DNA of 64,000 bases from Streptomyces sp. SID4985 (GTDB lineage Bacteria > Actinomycetota > Actinomycetes > Streptomycetales > Streptomycetaceae): the NCBI RefSeq assembly GCF_009863025.1, contig NZ_WWIR01000645.1:25333-89332 (forward strand), given 5' to 3'. Every line of letters begins with the position of its first letter. Position 1 is the stretch's first letter. Shown in pieces: positions 33,926 through 42,375 of this stretch. Made by a program: the position numbers and the translations under genes. The notes beneath the pieces are model-generated. The model worked only from the letters and a program-made list of their open reading frames with translations, was not told the DNA's origin and searched no databases.

Positions 33926-36276
33926 GCTGGCGCGACGCCCTCTACGCCGAGCTGAGGCGGGTGATCACCCCCGTCGAGGCCACGATCCTGCTGCGCGCCG
34001 AGCTGGCCGAGGACACCCGCTGGCTTCCCGACGCCGAACTCACGGCCGACGTCTTCTGGCACGAGTTGAGGCGCCAGGTCGGACAGCGGCCCTCGGACGA
34101 CGCCGAACGCGCACTGGTCGGCTGCGCCGCGCGGGAGTATCCGGGCAACGCCGTCTTCCGTGAGACGCTCAGCCGGATCAGGGGCCCGGGCGGGACGAGG
34201 GACGCGGGGCAGCCCTCCGGCTCCGTCGTCGCGCTGGTCCTGGTGAGCGCGAGCCATCACACCGAGTTCCTGAACATCGTCCGCGATATCCACGACTCCG
34301 GCGCCGACTTCATCTACGTCCGCAAGGCGGAGGGGGCGTGGGACGGCGAGGCCGCCGTCGAGATCGCGCGAGCGCTCGCGGACCGGGAGGTCGCATCGCT
34401 GCGCGGGCTGCTCGTCGCGGCGGGCGCCTCCGAACGGGTGGTGGTCCGCCAGGAGACGTACCGGCATCGCCCCTACCTCATCGGTGAGTTCACCGTCCAG
34501 GGGCCCGACGGGCAGCCGTTCCAGGTCGAGGGGGCGCCCTCCAGCCTGCGGCTGCGCGACCTGGTCAGGCCGGTGCTCGACTCGTACGGAACCGCCTCAC
34601 CGTGGGGCTCGCCGGGCCGCCCGGCGGCCGCGCTCTCCTTCTGGAGCGGCGACCGCAGGCTCATCATGAGCGACCGTCTCCACGACGCCGGCGTGGGCGA
34701 GGGCGACGAACTGCACCTCAGGACCGTCGACCGTTACTACGTGGACGAGCCCGCACGCGAGCGGCCGACGGCCGTCGGGATACCCGAGCAGCCCGTCGCG
34801 GGCTGGGAGTTGCGTGCCTCGGTCGCGGGGACGGCGCGGCTCGAACAGACCGTGGTGATCACGGTGTACCTGTGGCATCCCGGGACCTCCGCCGCCGGTT
34901 TCGGCGGTCGCGGCGCCCCGGCACGAGGGGATGCCACGGCCGGGCACCCGTTCGACGTGTCGACGGGCAGCCTGCGCATCAGGCTCTCGGCCATCCTGCC
35001 CAACGGCGTGAGCGCGCCGGACGGCGCGGACCGGGAGATCGTCGTACGGCCCGGCCAGGAGCCCTCGCCGGTCGGACTGCCGGTCCGCGTGCACGGACTC
35101 CACACCTACTCCGTGGTCCTCAACGCCTGGGCGGGCGGCACCTACTTGGGCAGACTGCGCCTGCCGGTGCGGGGCACGCTCGAAGCGACGCAGACATGGA
35201 CCGTCGGCGACGCGATCCGCGTCGACACGCTCGCGCCGGAGCGCGGCCATGTGACCCTTCAGGTCTTCCCGATCGGACGCGGGCGCCTCCAGTTCCAGCT
35301 GCTGTGCGATGCCAACGGAGCCCCGGTCGAGGTCGAACTCGACGACTACGTGCGGTACTTCGAGAAACTGCGTACGCGGTTGCAGAAGATCGCCTCCATG
35401 AGGTCCCCGAGCGAACTGGTCCTGGCCCGCAAGGAGATCCAGGACTACGGGATCGACATGTGGCGCAAGCTCGTCCCGCAGACCGTCAAGGAGCAGTTCC
35501 TGGAGATCAGGGACTCCGTGGACAGCTTCAGTCTCGCGGCGACCAAGGACGCCCAGCGAATACCGTGGGAACTTCTCTACCCGATCACCGGCAGCCCCGC
35601 CGACGACCGGGGTTTCCTCGTCGACTCGATCGCCTTCTCCAGGAATCCGTTCCAGCCGCATCCGAAGGACCGTCAGATCTCCTTGCGCAGGCCCGCGTTC
35701 GTACTCGGCAGCGAAGGTCCGCAGGAGGAACTGGCTCACGCTCGTGCGGAGTTGGAGCACCTGCGGCGCAAGATGGGCGGTGAACCCCGGTTGTTCGGGC
35801 GGATCGGGCAGGTCGTCGAATGGGTGGAGGGCGGCGAGGGCGGCCTGCTGCACCTCGCGTGCCACAACGGCGTGGACGAGGCCGGTCTGTCCGCACTCCC
35901 GATGCGGGACGGGATGTTCCGGCCCGTACACCTGGGCAGGTCGGAAGAGGCACGCACGCTGGCCGACCGGGCCGCCCTGGTGTTCCTCAACGCCTGCGGA
36001 AGCGCCTGCCTCGGCGACGGGCTCGTCGAGCTGGCCGGCTGGGCCAACAGCTTCATGGCCGCGGGGGCCCGCAACTTCATCGGTACGCAATGGCCGGTCG
36101 CTGGGGACACCGCCCGCCGCTTCGCCGAAGTCTTCTACGAGGCACTGGTGGGCGCACGCCAGCCGGTCGGCCACGCACTCCACACCGCGAGAACCACCCT
36201 GCGGGAGGGCACGGACGACGCGTCCAGACTCGCCTACGCCCTCTACGGCGAACCCTGGGGCTGCGCGGCCGAATGA
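33922..36276 (+). CDS. EAD-like / ubiquitin-like / CHAT protease
   Basis: 784 residues from the ATG at 33922 (ATGA overlap). Residues 1-92 are an EAD-like helical domain (LYAELRRVITPVEATILLR..FWHELRR..YPGN); about 105-200 an alpha/beta segment; about 190-275 a ubiquitin-like beta-grasp ending LHDAGVGEGDELHL. All three are homologous to the start of the E2 fusion at 25071. A beta-rich section (280-430) and a helical bridge follow. The C-terminal CHAT domain (about 595-784) has catalytic His648 in HLACHNG and Cys692 in VFLNACGSA, with the GTQWPV motif typical of CHAT. It is the probable proteolytic effector of the plus operon. The shared module suggests it is recruited or modified by the E2 pathway (inference). 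Confidence 0.9.
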   Translation: MSWRDALYAELRRVITPVEATILLRAELAEDTRWLPDAELTADVFWHELRRQVGQRPSDDAERALVGCAAREYPGNAVFRETLSRIRGPGGTRDAGQPSGSVVALVLVSASHHTEFLNIVRDIHDSGADFIYVRKAEGAWDGEAAVEIARALADREVASLRGLLVAAGASERVVVRQETYRHRPYLIGEFTVQGPDGQPFQVEGAPSSLRLRDLVRPVLDSYGTASPWGSPGRPAAALSFWSGDRRLIMSDRLHDAGVGEGDELHLRTVDRYYVDEPARERPTAVGIPEQPVAGWELRASVAGTARLEQTVVITVYLWHPGTSAAGFGGRGAPARGDATAGHPFDVSTGSLRIRLSAILPNGVSAPDGADREIVVRPGQEPSPVGLPVRVHGLHTYSVVLNAWAGGTYLGRLRLPVRGTLEATQTWTVGDAIRVDTLAPERGHVTLQVFPIGRGRLQFQLLCDANGAPVEVELDDYVRYFEKLRTRLQKIASMRSPSELVLARKEIQDYGIDMWRKLVPQTVKEQFLEIRDSVDSFSLAATKDAQRIPWELLYPITGSPADDRGFLVDSIAFSRNPFQPHPKDRQISLRRPAFVLGSEGPQEELAHARAELEHLRRKMGGEPRLFGRIGQVVEWVEGGEGGLLHLACHNGVDEAGLSALPMRDGMFRPVHLGRSEEARTLADRAALVFLNACGSACLGDGLVELAGWANSFMAAGARNFIGTQWPVAGDTARRFAEVFYEALVGARQPVGHALHTARTTLREGTDDASRLAYALYGEPWGCAAE

Positions 36277-36350
36277 CCGCCCTGGCCCCCGGACCCAACC
36301 CCGGACCGAATCCCGGACAGCGGATCCAGCTCAACAAGGAGGAACACAGG

Positions 36351-36539
36351 ATGGGCACAGAGGAACAGCCGGAAGTCCACGACATCCGCTTCGGCGACGA
36401 CGGCCGCGTCGAGGAGTACGACGGCGCGGACTGGCAGCCCTACGGACGCGAGCCCGACGAGGGGGAGGAGCCGCTCTTCCGCGACGGCGAAGGCCCGTCC
36501 GGCGGAACCGAGGAGCAGCGGGACGGGACCGGTCGGTGA
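36351..36539 (+). CDS. 62-residue acidic protein of unknown function
   Basis: The ATG at 36351 has AAGGAGG at 36336-36342, a strong RBS that decides the start. An in-frame ATG at 36273, overlapping the CHAT stop, would add 26 residues. The product is strongly acidic, with EVHDIRFGDDGRVEEYDG near the start forming a likely beta-hairpin and a disordered Gly/Glu tail. It ends in a GTGA overlap with the membrane protein gene. No family recognised. Confidence 0.7.
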   Translation: MGTEEQPEVHDIRFGDDGRVEEYDGADWQPYGREPDEGEEPLFRDGEGPSGGTEEQRDGTGR

Positions 36540-37192
36540 GCGACGCCTCCGCGTCCCCCGCCGAATCCGGGCAGCCGGTGCTGAGTTCGGCGCAGACGGC
36601 GGTGGCCGACATGAGGGCCACCGCCCGCTGGACCATCGGGGCCACGGCCGCCGTGGGCGGCGTGCTCCTCGCCGGGGTCCCGCTGGCCGCGATCGGGAAA
36701 GTGCACGGTGCCCGTGACATCGCCCTCGCGGCCGGCGGTCTGCTGCTCGCCCTGGCGGGAGTGGCCTGGGCGATCTGGCAGACCGGCGAGGCGCTGTCCC
36801 CGAGGTTCGTCACGCTCGCCTCTCTGGACGAGCCCGGACTCGACGACCTGCGCGCCAGGATCGCCGCACAGCCGCGCGCCTTCCTCGGCCCCTTCGGCAC
36901 CAGCGCCGCGGAACTCGCGGCCGCCTGTACGCGGCACAGCACCGTCGCCGCGCGCCTGGAGGACCTGCTGGCGAGGGAGGAGGACCCACGCCGCCGCGCG
37001 GAGGCGACCCATCGCCTGGCACAGGCCCGCGCCAACTTCGCGGAGGCGGCGGCACGGCGCCGGAGCCTCCTGGAGCTGATCCACGCCTGGGAGGTGCGGA
37101 ACGTGCTGCGGCGGGCGCGGCTGCACACCCTGATCGCCGCGGTCGTCGTGGTGGCGGGGGCGGTTCTGTTCATCACGGCGACCCGGAAGTGA
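36536..37192 (+). CDS. Three-TM membrane protein with cytoplasmic helical domain
   Basis: 218 residues from the GTG at 36536 (GTGA overlap). Two membrane segments at about residues 33-52 (IGATAAVGGVLLAGVPLAAI) and 60-80, and a third at the C-terminus (IAAVVVVAGAVLFITA), bracket a helical region rich in Ala, Arg and Glu (about 90-190). The plan resembles small membrane partners of death-domain-like systems, but no specific family is recognised. It is the last gene of the plus operon and closes the island. Confidence 0.78.
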   Translation: MSDASASPAESGQPVLSSAQTAVADMRATARWTIGATAAVGGVLLAGVPLAAIGKVHGARDIALAAGGLLLALAGVAWAIWQTGEALSPRFVTLASLDEPGLDDLRARIAAQPRAFLGPFGTSAAELAAACTRHSTVAARLEDLLAREEDPRRRAEATHRLAQARANFAEAAARRRSLLELIHAWEVRNVLRRARLHTLIAAVVVVAGAVLFITATRK

Positions 37193-37217
37193 GGCCCTGA
37201 CACCTCGATCTTCTCGA

Positions 37218-37233
37218 TGTGACCGGCATCACA
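37218..37233. promoter_or_regulatory. Crp-like palindrome upstream of the sugar-acid operon
   Basis: TGTGACCGGCATCACA is a perfect TGTGA-N6-TCACA palindrome, the consensus of cyclic-AMP receptor proteins and compatible with the GTG-N6-CAC core of Streptomyces Crp. It lies 121 bp upstream of the operon start and 18 bp before the larger operator. Function is inferred. Confidence 0.5.
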
Positions 37234-37250
37234 GTGCGTCAACTCGCGTC

Positions 37251-37273
37251 GTCAGGTCATCATATGACCTGAC
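37251..37273. promoter_or_regulatory. Perfect 10-bp-arm palindrome, probable GntR/FCD operator
   Basis: GTCAGGTCAT (37251-37260), CAT, ATGACCTGAC (37264-37273) are perfect arms around three bases. The inner GGTCAT..ATGACC resembles sites of FadR-subfamily regulators. It lies 66 bp upstream of the first gene of an operon that ends with an FCD-type GntR gene, so autoregulated repression is the simple model. Confidence 0.65.
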
Positions 37274-37338
37274 CGTTGGCGAAGGGGCCCGGCAGGGAAG
37301 GGCGCCCGGGCGGCCACAGCGAGACAAGGATGTTGCGC

Positions 37339-38256
37339 GTGAACGACCAGGAAAGGTCCGCCCTGCCCCGTGTGGGCGTGGTGGGACTCGGGGCCATGGG
37401 GCTCGGGATGGCACGGAGCCTGCGGAACGCGGGGTACGACGTCGGGGTCCACGACCTGCGCCCCGACGTGGCCGCCGACTTCGCCCGCGAGGGCGGCACC
37501 GCCTTCCCGACGGCCGGTGAACTCGCCGCGACCGTCGATGTCCTGGTCGGTGTGGTCGTCAACTCGGCCCAGATCGAACAGGTGTTGTTCGGTGCGGGTG
37601 GGGCCGCCGGACGGCTGCGGCAGGGTGCCGTGTTCGTGATGTGCTCCACCGTCGACCCTGCCTGGTCGGCCGAACTGGAAGGCCGACTGGCCGAGTCGGG
37701 CGTGCTCTACCTGGACGCTCCCGTCTCCGGCGGCGCCGTGCGCGCGGCGGCCGGAGAGCTGACCATGATGACGTCCGGCTCCCCGGAGGCGTACGCCGTC
37801 GCCGGTCCGGTGCTGGACGCGATGAGCGCGACCGTGCACCGGCTGGGCGCGAGCGCCGGGCTCGGTTCCAAGGTCAAGGTCGTCAACCAGCTGCTCGCGG
37901 GCGTCCACATCGCGGCCGCCGCCGAGGCGATGGCGCTGGGCATCAAGGCCGGTGTACCGGCCGAGACGCTCTACAAGGTCATCACCCACAGCGCGGGCAA
38001 CTCGTGGATGTTCGAGAACCGTATGGCGCATGTGCTCGCCGGTGACTACACGCCCCTGTCCGCCGTCGACATCTTCGTCAAGGACCTCGGGATCGTGCTC
38101 GACTCCGCCCGCCCCGAGCGCTTCCCGCTGCCGCTCGCCGCCACCGCCCACCAGATGTTCCTCCAGGCCGCGGCCTCGGGCCTGGGCGGCGAGGACGACA
38201 GCGCGGTCATCAAGATCTTCCCCGGGATCGACCTGCCGAAGCCGGAGGACGACTGA
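37339..38256 (+). CDS. ltnD: NAD-dependent beta-hydroxyacid dehydrogenase, L-threonate dehydrogenase-like
   Basis: 305 residues from the GTG at 37339, with AAGGA 8 bases upstream; an ATG at 37330 has no RBS. The N-terminal Rossmann motif is VGVVGLGAMGLGMARSL and the substrate motif DAPVSGGAVRAAAG is that of 3-hydroxyisobutyrate/tartronate-semialdehyde-type dehydrogenases. The catalytic Lys is in GLGSKVKVVNQLL. In the OtnK/OtnC pathway this family oxidises L-threonate at C2. It is the first gene of the operon, two bases before otnK. Confidence 0.87.
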   Translation: MNDQERSALPRVGVVGLGAMGLGMARSLRNAGYDVGVHDLRPDVAADFAREGGTAFPTAGELAATVDVLVGVVVNSAQIEQVLFGAGGAAGRLRQGAVFVMCSTVDPAWSAELEGRLAESGVLYLDAPVSGGAVRAAAGELTMMTSGSPEAYAVAGPVLDAMSATVHRLGASAGLGSKVKVVNQLLAGVHIAAAAEAMALGIKAGVPAETLYKVITHSAGNSWMFENRMAHVLAGDYTPLSAVDIFVKDLGIVLDSARPERFPLPLAATAHQMFLQAAASGLGGEDDSAVIKIFPGIDLPKPEDD

Positions 38257-38257
38257 C

Positions 38258-39535
38258 ATGGGCATCCGACTCGGCGCCATCGCCGACGACTTCACCGGCG
38301 CCACCGACCTGGCGAACAACCTGGTGCGCGCGGGCATGCGCGTGGTCCAGCTCATGGAGGTACCCGAAGCCGGTGCCGAGGCTGTCGCGCGGGACGCGGA
38401 CGCCGTCGTGATCGCGCTCAAGTCCCGTACCGTTCCCGTCGCGGAGGCGGTCGACGCCTCCCTGCGCGCGCTGGCGTGGCTGCGGGGCGCGGGCGCCGAG
38501 CAGATCTACTTCAAGTACTGCTCGACCTTCGACTCCACCCCCGCCGGGAACATCGGGCCGGTCACCGAGGCCCTGATGGACGCGCTGGGCGCAGACTTCA
38601 CGGTGGCCACCCCGGCGTTCCCGGACAACGGGCGCACGGTCTTCAAGGGCCATCTCTTCGTGGGCGACGTGCTGTTGAGCGAGAGCGGCATGCGGAACCA
38701 CCCGCTGACGCCGATGACCGACTCCAACCTGGTCAACGTGCTCGGCGCCCAGACCACCCGTCCCGTCGGACTCATCGACCACACGGTCCTCGCGGCCGGT
38801 GCGGACGCGGTGCGGGCCCGTATCGCCGAACTCCGGTCCGCAGGAGTCGCGTTCGCCGTCGTGGACGCCGTCTCCAACGACGACCTGGTCCGCCTCGGCG
38901 AGGCTGTGAGCGAACTGCCGCTGGTGACCGCCGGTTCGGGCCTGGCCATCGGACTCCCCGCGAACTGGGGTGTCCAACCCTCCACGGCCGCAGCCCAGTT
39001 GCCACCCGCCGGTGGACACCGGGCCATCGTCTCCGGCTCGGTCTCCGTGGCCACGAACGGCCAGGTCCGGGCGTTCGTGGACAGCGGACGCCCCGCGTTC
39101 AGCGTGGACCCGCTGCGGATCGCCGCGGGTGAGGACGTGGCCGCCGAGGCGCTCGCCTTCGCCGACGCTCATCTGGCTGACGGACCCGTGCTGATCTACT
39201 CCACCGAGGCACCCGACGCCGTACGCGGGGTGCAGAGCAGGCTCGGCGCCGCCGAGGCCGGTGAGCTGGTGGAACGTACCCTGGCCGAGGTGGCGCGCGG
39301 GCTCGTGGCACACGGGGTTCGACAGCTCGTCGTCGCCGGGGGCGAGACCTCGGGTGCCGTCGTCCAGGCGCTCGGCGTCACCGGCCTCCGGATCGGCCCG
39401 CAGATCGACCCCGGCGTGCCGTGGTGCGCGGCCGTCCTGCCCGACGGGGAGACGCTCCATCTCACCCTGAAGTCGGGGAACTTCGGAAGCCCGGACTTCT
39501 TCTCCGCCGCGTTCGCCCTGCTGGACAAGTCATGA
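38258..39535 (+). CDS. otnK: Four-carbon acid sugar kinase (3-oxo-tetronate kinase)
   Basis: 425 residues from the ATG at 38258, almost abutting the upstream stop. The N-terminal IADDFTGATDLANNLVRAGM is the signature of the four-carbon acid sugar kinase family (formerly DUF1537); KYCSTFDSTPAGNIGPV and the C-terminal VVAGGETSGAVVQALGV confirm it, the latter being the nucleotide site. It phosphorylates 3-oxo-tetronates made by the dehydrogenases. The gene overlaps otnC by ATGA. Confidence 0.93.
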   Translation: MGIRLGAIADDFTGATDLANNLVRAGMRVVQLMEVPEAGAEAVARDADAVVIALKSRTVPVAEAVDASLRALAWLRGAGAEQIYFKYCSTFDSTPAGNIGPVTEALMDALGADFTVATPAFPDNGRTVFKGHLFVGDVLLSESGMRNHPLTPMTDSNLVNVLGAQTTRPVGLIDHTVLAAGADAVRARIAELRSAGVAFAVVDAVSNDDLVRLGEAVSELPLVTAGSGLAIGLPANWGVQPSTAAAQLPPAGGHRAIVSGSVSVATNGQVRAFVDSGRPAFSVDPLRIAAGEDVAAEALAFADAHLADGPVLIYSTEAPDAVRGVQSRLGAAEAGELVERTLAEVARGLVAHGVRQLVVAGGETSGAVVQALGVTGLRIGPQIDPGVPWCAAVLPDGETLHLTLKSGNFGSPDFFSAAFALLDKS

Positions 39536-40212
39536 CGGACGCCATGACCGACCCCGTTGAAATCGAAGAGGCCCGGCGCGAGATCGTGCGGGTGGGCACG
39601 AGCCTGTTCGCGCGCGGCTATGTCCACGCCAGCGCGGGCAACATCAGCGCCCAGGTGGGCGACTCGCACCTGATCACCCCGACCGACGCGGCCCTGGGCT
39701 TCCTCGACCCCGACCGGCTGGCCCTCGTCGACGCGCGGGGCGAACAAGTCGCGGGCGACCGCGCCAGCAAGACCCTCACCCTGCACCGCCGTATCTACGC
39801 CGCCGACCCCACCGCCCGCTTCGTCGTCCACACCCACTCCACGCACCTGGTCGGGCTGACCCTGGCCGGAGTGTGGAGCCAGGACGACGTGCTCCCGCCG
39901 ATCACGCCGTACTACGTGATGAAGGTCGGGCACGTTCCGCTCGTCCCCTACCACCGGCCCGGCGACCCACGCGTGGCCGACCTCGTGACCGCCCGCATCG
40001 CCGAACGCGCCGCGAGCGGTACGCCGATCAGGGCCGTGCTGCTCGACCGGCTCGGCCCGGTCGTCTGGGGGCCCGACGCGGCCTCCGCCCTAGCCGTCCT
40101 CGAAGAACTCGAGGAGACGGCACGCCTGTGGCTGCTCACCGACCGCCGGCCCGCACCACTCACCGAACCCGAACTCGCCGAACTGCGCTCCGTGTTCGGC
40201 GCCCGCTGGTGA
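39532..40212 (+). CDS. otnC: Class II aldolase, 3-oxo-tetronate 4-phosphate decarboxylase
   Basis: 226 residues from the ATG at 39532 (ATGA overlap with otnK). Class II aldolase/adducin marks are HASAGNISAQ, the metal pair His-x-His in VVHTHSTHLVGL, and the third metal His is expected further on (GHVPLVPYHRPG). With OtnK upstream, the family member is the decarboxylating aldolase that converts 3-oxo-tetronate 4-phosphate to dihydroxyacetone phosphate and CO2. Confidence 0.92.
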   Translation: MTDAMTDPVEIEEARREIVRVGTSLFARGYVHASAGNISAQVGDSHLITPTDAALGFLDPDRLALVDARGEQVAGDRASKTLTLHRRIYAADPTARFVVHTHSTHLVGLTLAGVWSQDDVLPPITPYYVMKVGHVPLVPYHRPGDPRVADLVTARIAERAASGTPIRAVLLDRLGPVVWGPDAASALAVLEELEETARLWLLTDRRPAPLTEPELAELRSVFGARW

Positions 40213-40257
40213 AACCCCCGTCCCGAGAATCCCCCTGAGCCGCTCCAAGGATTCGCC

Positions 40258-41562
40258 ATGTCGCTCCCCACGGTCGCCACCGAAGTCGACCTCACCCACG
40301 AGAACGCCGTCTTCCGCAAGGTGGTCCGGCGCATCGTCCCCTTCCTCGTCCTCTGTTACATCGTCTCCTACCTCGACCGCGTCAACGTCGGCTTCGCCAA
40401 GCTCCAGATGTCGGACGACCTGGGGTTCAGCGAGGCGTCGTACGGTCTGGGCGCCGGGCTGTTCTTCATCGGGTACTTCTTCTTCGAGGTCCCTTCGAAT
40501 TTGCTGCTCCAGCGCGTCGGCGCCCGTACCTGGATCGCCCGGATCATGATCAGCTGGGGCGTGGTCTCGGCGGCGTTCGTGTTCGTCACCAGCGAGGCGA
40601 CGTTCTACCTGCTCCGGTTCCTGCTCGGCGCGGCCGAGGCCGGGTTCTACCCCGGCGTCATCCTGTACTGCACCTACTGGTTCCCGTCCCACCGCAGGGC
40701 CCGCGTCATCGCGATGTTCATGTCGGCGATCCCCGTGGCGGGCATCTTCGGCAACCCGCTCTCCGGCTGGATCCTGGACGCCTTCCACGGCACGGGCGGC
40801 TGGCAGGGCTGGCAGTGGATGTTCGCGCTGGAGGCGCTCCCGGCGCTCGCCGTCGGTGTGGCCACGCTGTTCTACCTCGACAACGGGGTGCGGGACGCGA
40901 AGTGGCTCAGCGACGAGGAGAAGACCGTCGTGGAGCGGGCGCTCGCCGAGGACGCCGCGCACCGGACCGTCCACGGCAAGGTCTGGGACGGCTTCCGCGA
41001 CCCCAAGGTGTGGCTGATGAGCCTCATCTACTTCTGCTTCGTGATGGGCCAGTACGCGCTGACGTTCTGGATGCCGACCTTCGTGGAATCCACCGGCATC
41101 AAGGGCAACCTGGCCATCGGCGTGCTCAGTTCGGTGCCGTTCCTGGCCGCCCTCGTCGCCATGAACCTCTTCGGGCGCTCGGCCGACCGGCGCCGGGAGC
41201 GCCGCTGGCATCTGGTGATCCCGAGCCTCATGGGCGCCGTCGGCTTCACCCTGGCCGCCTCCTGGTCGGGTTCGACCGTACTGTCCCTGATCGCCCTGTC
41301 CTTCGCGGCGGCCGGAGTGCTGACCTGCGCCCCGCTGTTCTGGTCGCTGCCCACCGCCTTCCTCGGCGGCACGGCGGCCGCGGCCGGGCTCGCGCTGATC
41401 AACTCGGTCGGAAACCTGGCCGGTTTCGTCAGCCCGTACATGATCGGCGCGCTCAAGGACAGCACCGGCTCGGCGTCGATACCGATGTACGTGCTGGCGC
41501 TGAGCCTCGTCGTGGGCGCCGCCGCCGTACTGACCACCAAGAAGGACGTCGTCAACCGCTGA
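40258..41562 (+). CDS. MFS transporter, anion:cation symporter family (sugar-acid importer)
   Basis: 434 residues, about 12 membrane segments. The start is ATG at 40258. IVPFLVLCYIVSYLDRVNVGFAKLQM is the helix-1 signature of ACS-type MFS carriers for organic anions such as hexuronates and tartrate; the GAAEAGFYPGVILYCTYWFP loop is equally typical. Placed between otnC and otnI, it most likely imports the sugar acid degraded by this operon. Confidence 0.92.
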   Translation: MSLPTVATEVDLTHENAVFRKVVRRIVPFLVLCYIVSYLDRVNVGFAKLQMSDDLGFSEASYGLGAGLFFIGYFFFEVPSNLLLQRVGARTWIARIMISWGVVSAAFVFVTSEATFYLLRFLLGAAEAGFYPGVILYCTYWFPSHRRARVIAMFMSAIPVAGIFGNPLSGWILDAFHGTGGWQGWQWMFALEALPALAVGVATLFYLDNGVRDAKWLSDEEKTVVERALAEDAAHRTVHGKVWDGFRDPKVWLMSLIYFCFVMGQYALTFWMPTFVESTGIKGNLAIGVLSSVPFLAALVAMNLFGRSADRRRERRWHLVIPSLMGAVGFTLAASWSGSTVLSLIALSFAAAGVLTCAPLFWSLPTAFLGGTAAAAGLALINSVGNLAGFVSPYMIGALKDSTGSASIPMYVLALSLVVGAAAVLTTKKDVVNR

Positions 41563-41592
41563 CCGGCGCCCACCGGCGTCATGGGAGTGACC

Positions 41593-42375
41593 ATGCCGAG
41601 GTTCGCAGCGAACCTGTCCATGATGTACACCGAGCACCCGTTCCCGGCCCGCTTCGCCGCGGCCTCGGCGGACGGCTTCGAAGCCGTCGAGTATCTGTTC
41701 CCGTACGCGTACGACGCCGCCGAGCTGCGCCGTCTGCTGGACGACCACGGGCTGCGCCAGGTGCTGTTCAACGCCCCACCCGGCGACTGGGATGCGGGCG
41801 AGCGGGGGACCGCCGCACTGCCCGGACGTGAGGCGGAGACGCGGGCCGGGATCGACCGGGCCCTGGAGTACGCGGCCGCCCTGGACTGCCCGCGCGTACA
41901 TGTGATGGCCGGACTGGCGACGGCCGGAGCGGCCCGCGAGACCTACCTGGGCAACCTCGGATGGGCCGCCGAGCGGGCCGGGGCGGTCGGGGTGGACCTC
42001 CTGATCGAGCCGATCAACCACCGTGACATGCCGGGCTACTTCCTGAACCGCCAGGCGGAGGCGCACGCTGTCGTACGGGAGTTGGGCGCCGAAAATCTCA
42101 AGGTCCAACTGGACCTCTACCACTGCCAGATCACCGAGGGCGACCTCAGCACGGCCCTGCGCCGGGACCTGCCGACCGGCCGGGTCGGGCATCTCCAGAT
42201 CGCGGGCGTGCCCGACCGGCACGAGCCCGACGCGGGCGAACTGAACATCGGCCATCTCTTCGACGTCATCGACGAGTTGGCCTTCGAGGGGTGGATCGGC
42301 TGCGAGTACCGCCCCCGCGCCGGGACGAGCGAGGGGCTCGGCTGGCTGCGCGACTACCGAGGAGCACACGCATGA
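41593..42375 (+). CDS. otnI: 2-oxo-tetronate isomerase, hydroxypyruvate isomerase family
   Basis: 260 residues. The ATG at 41593 ([17 protein letters not shown]) is preferred because family members start there and GGGAG precedes it; the ATG at 41581 adds four residues. It is a xylose-isomerase-like TIM barrel with the metal-site segments [41 protein letters not shown] and GCEYRP. In this pathway it isomerises 2-oxo-tetronate to 3-oxo-tetronate for OtnK. It ends in an ATGA overlap with the next gene. Confidence 0.92.
   Translation: MPRFAANLSMMYTEHPFPARFAAASADGFEAVEYLFPYAYDAAELRRLLDDHGLRQVLFNAPPGDWDAGERGTAALPGREAETRAGIDRALEYAAALDCPRVHVMAGLATAGAARETYLGNLGWAAERAGAVGVDLLIEPINHRDMPGYFLNRQAEAHAVVRELGAENLKVQLDLYHCQITEGDLSTALRRDLPTGRVGHLQIAGVPDRHEPDAGELNIGHLFDVIDELAFEGWIGCEYRPRAGTSEGLGWLRDYRGAHA

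Noticed and set aside
40090..42369. A 759-codon open frame on the minus strand
   Set aside because: It is antisense to the MFS and otnI genes, which match well-known families; long antisense frames are common at this GC content because of third-position bias.
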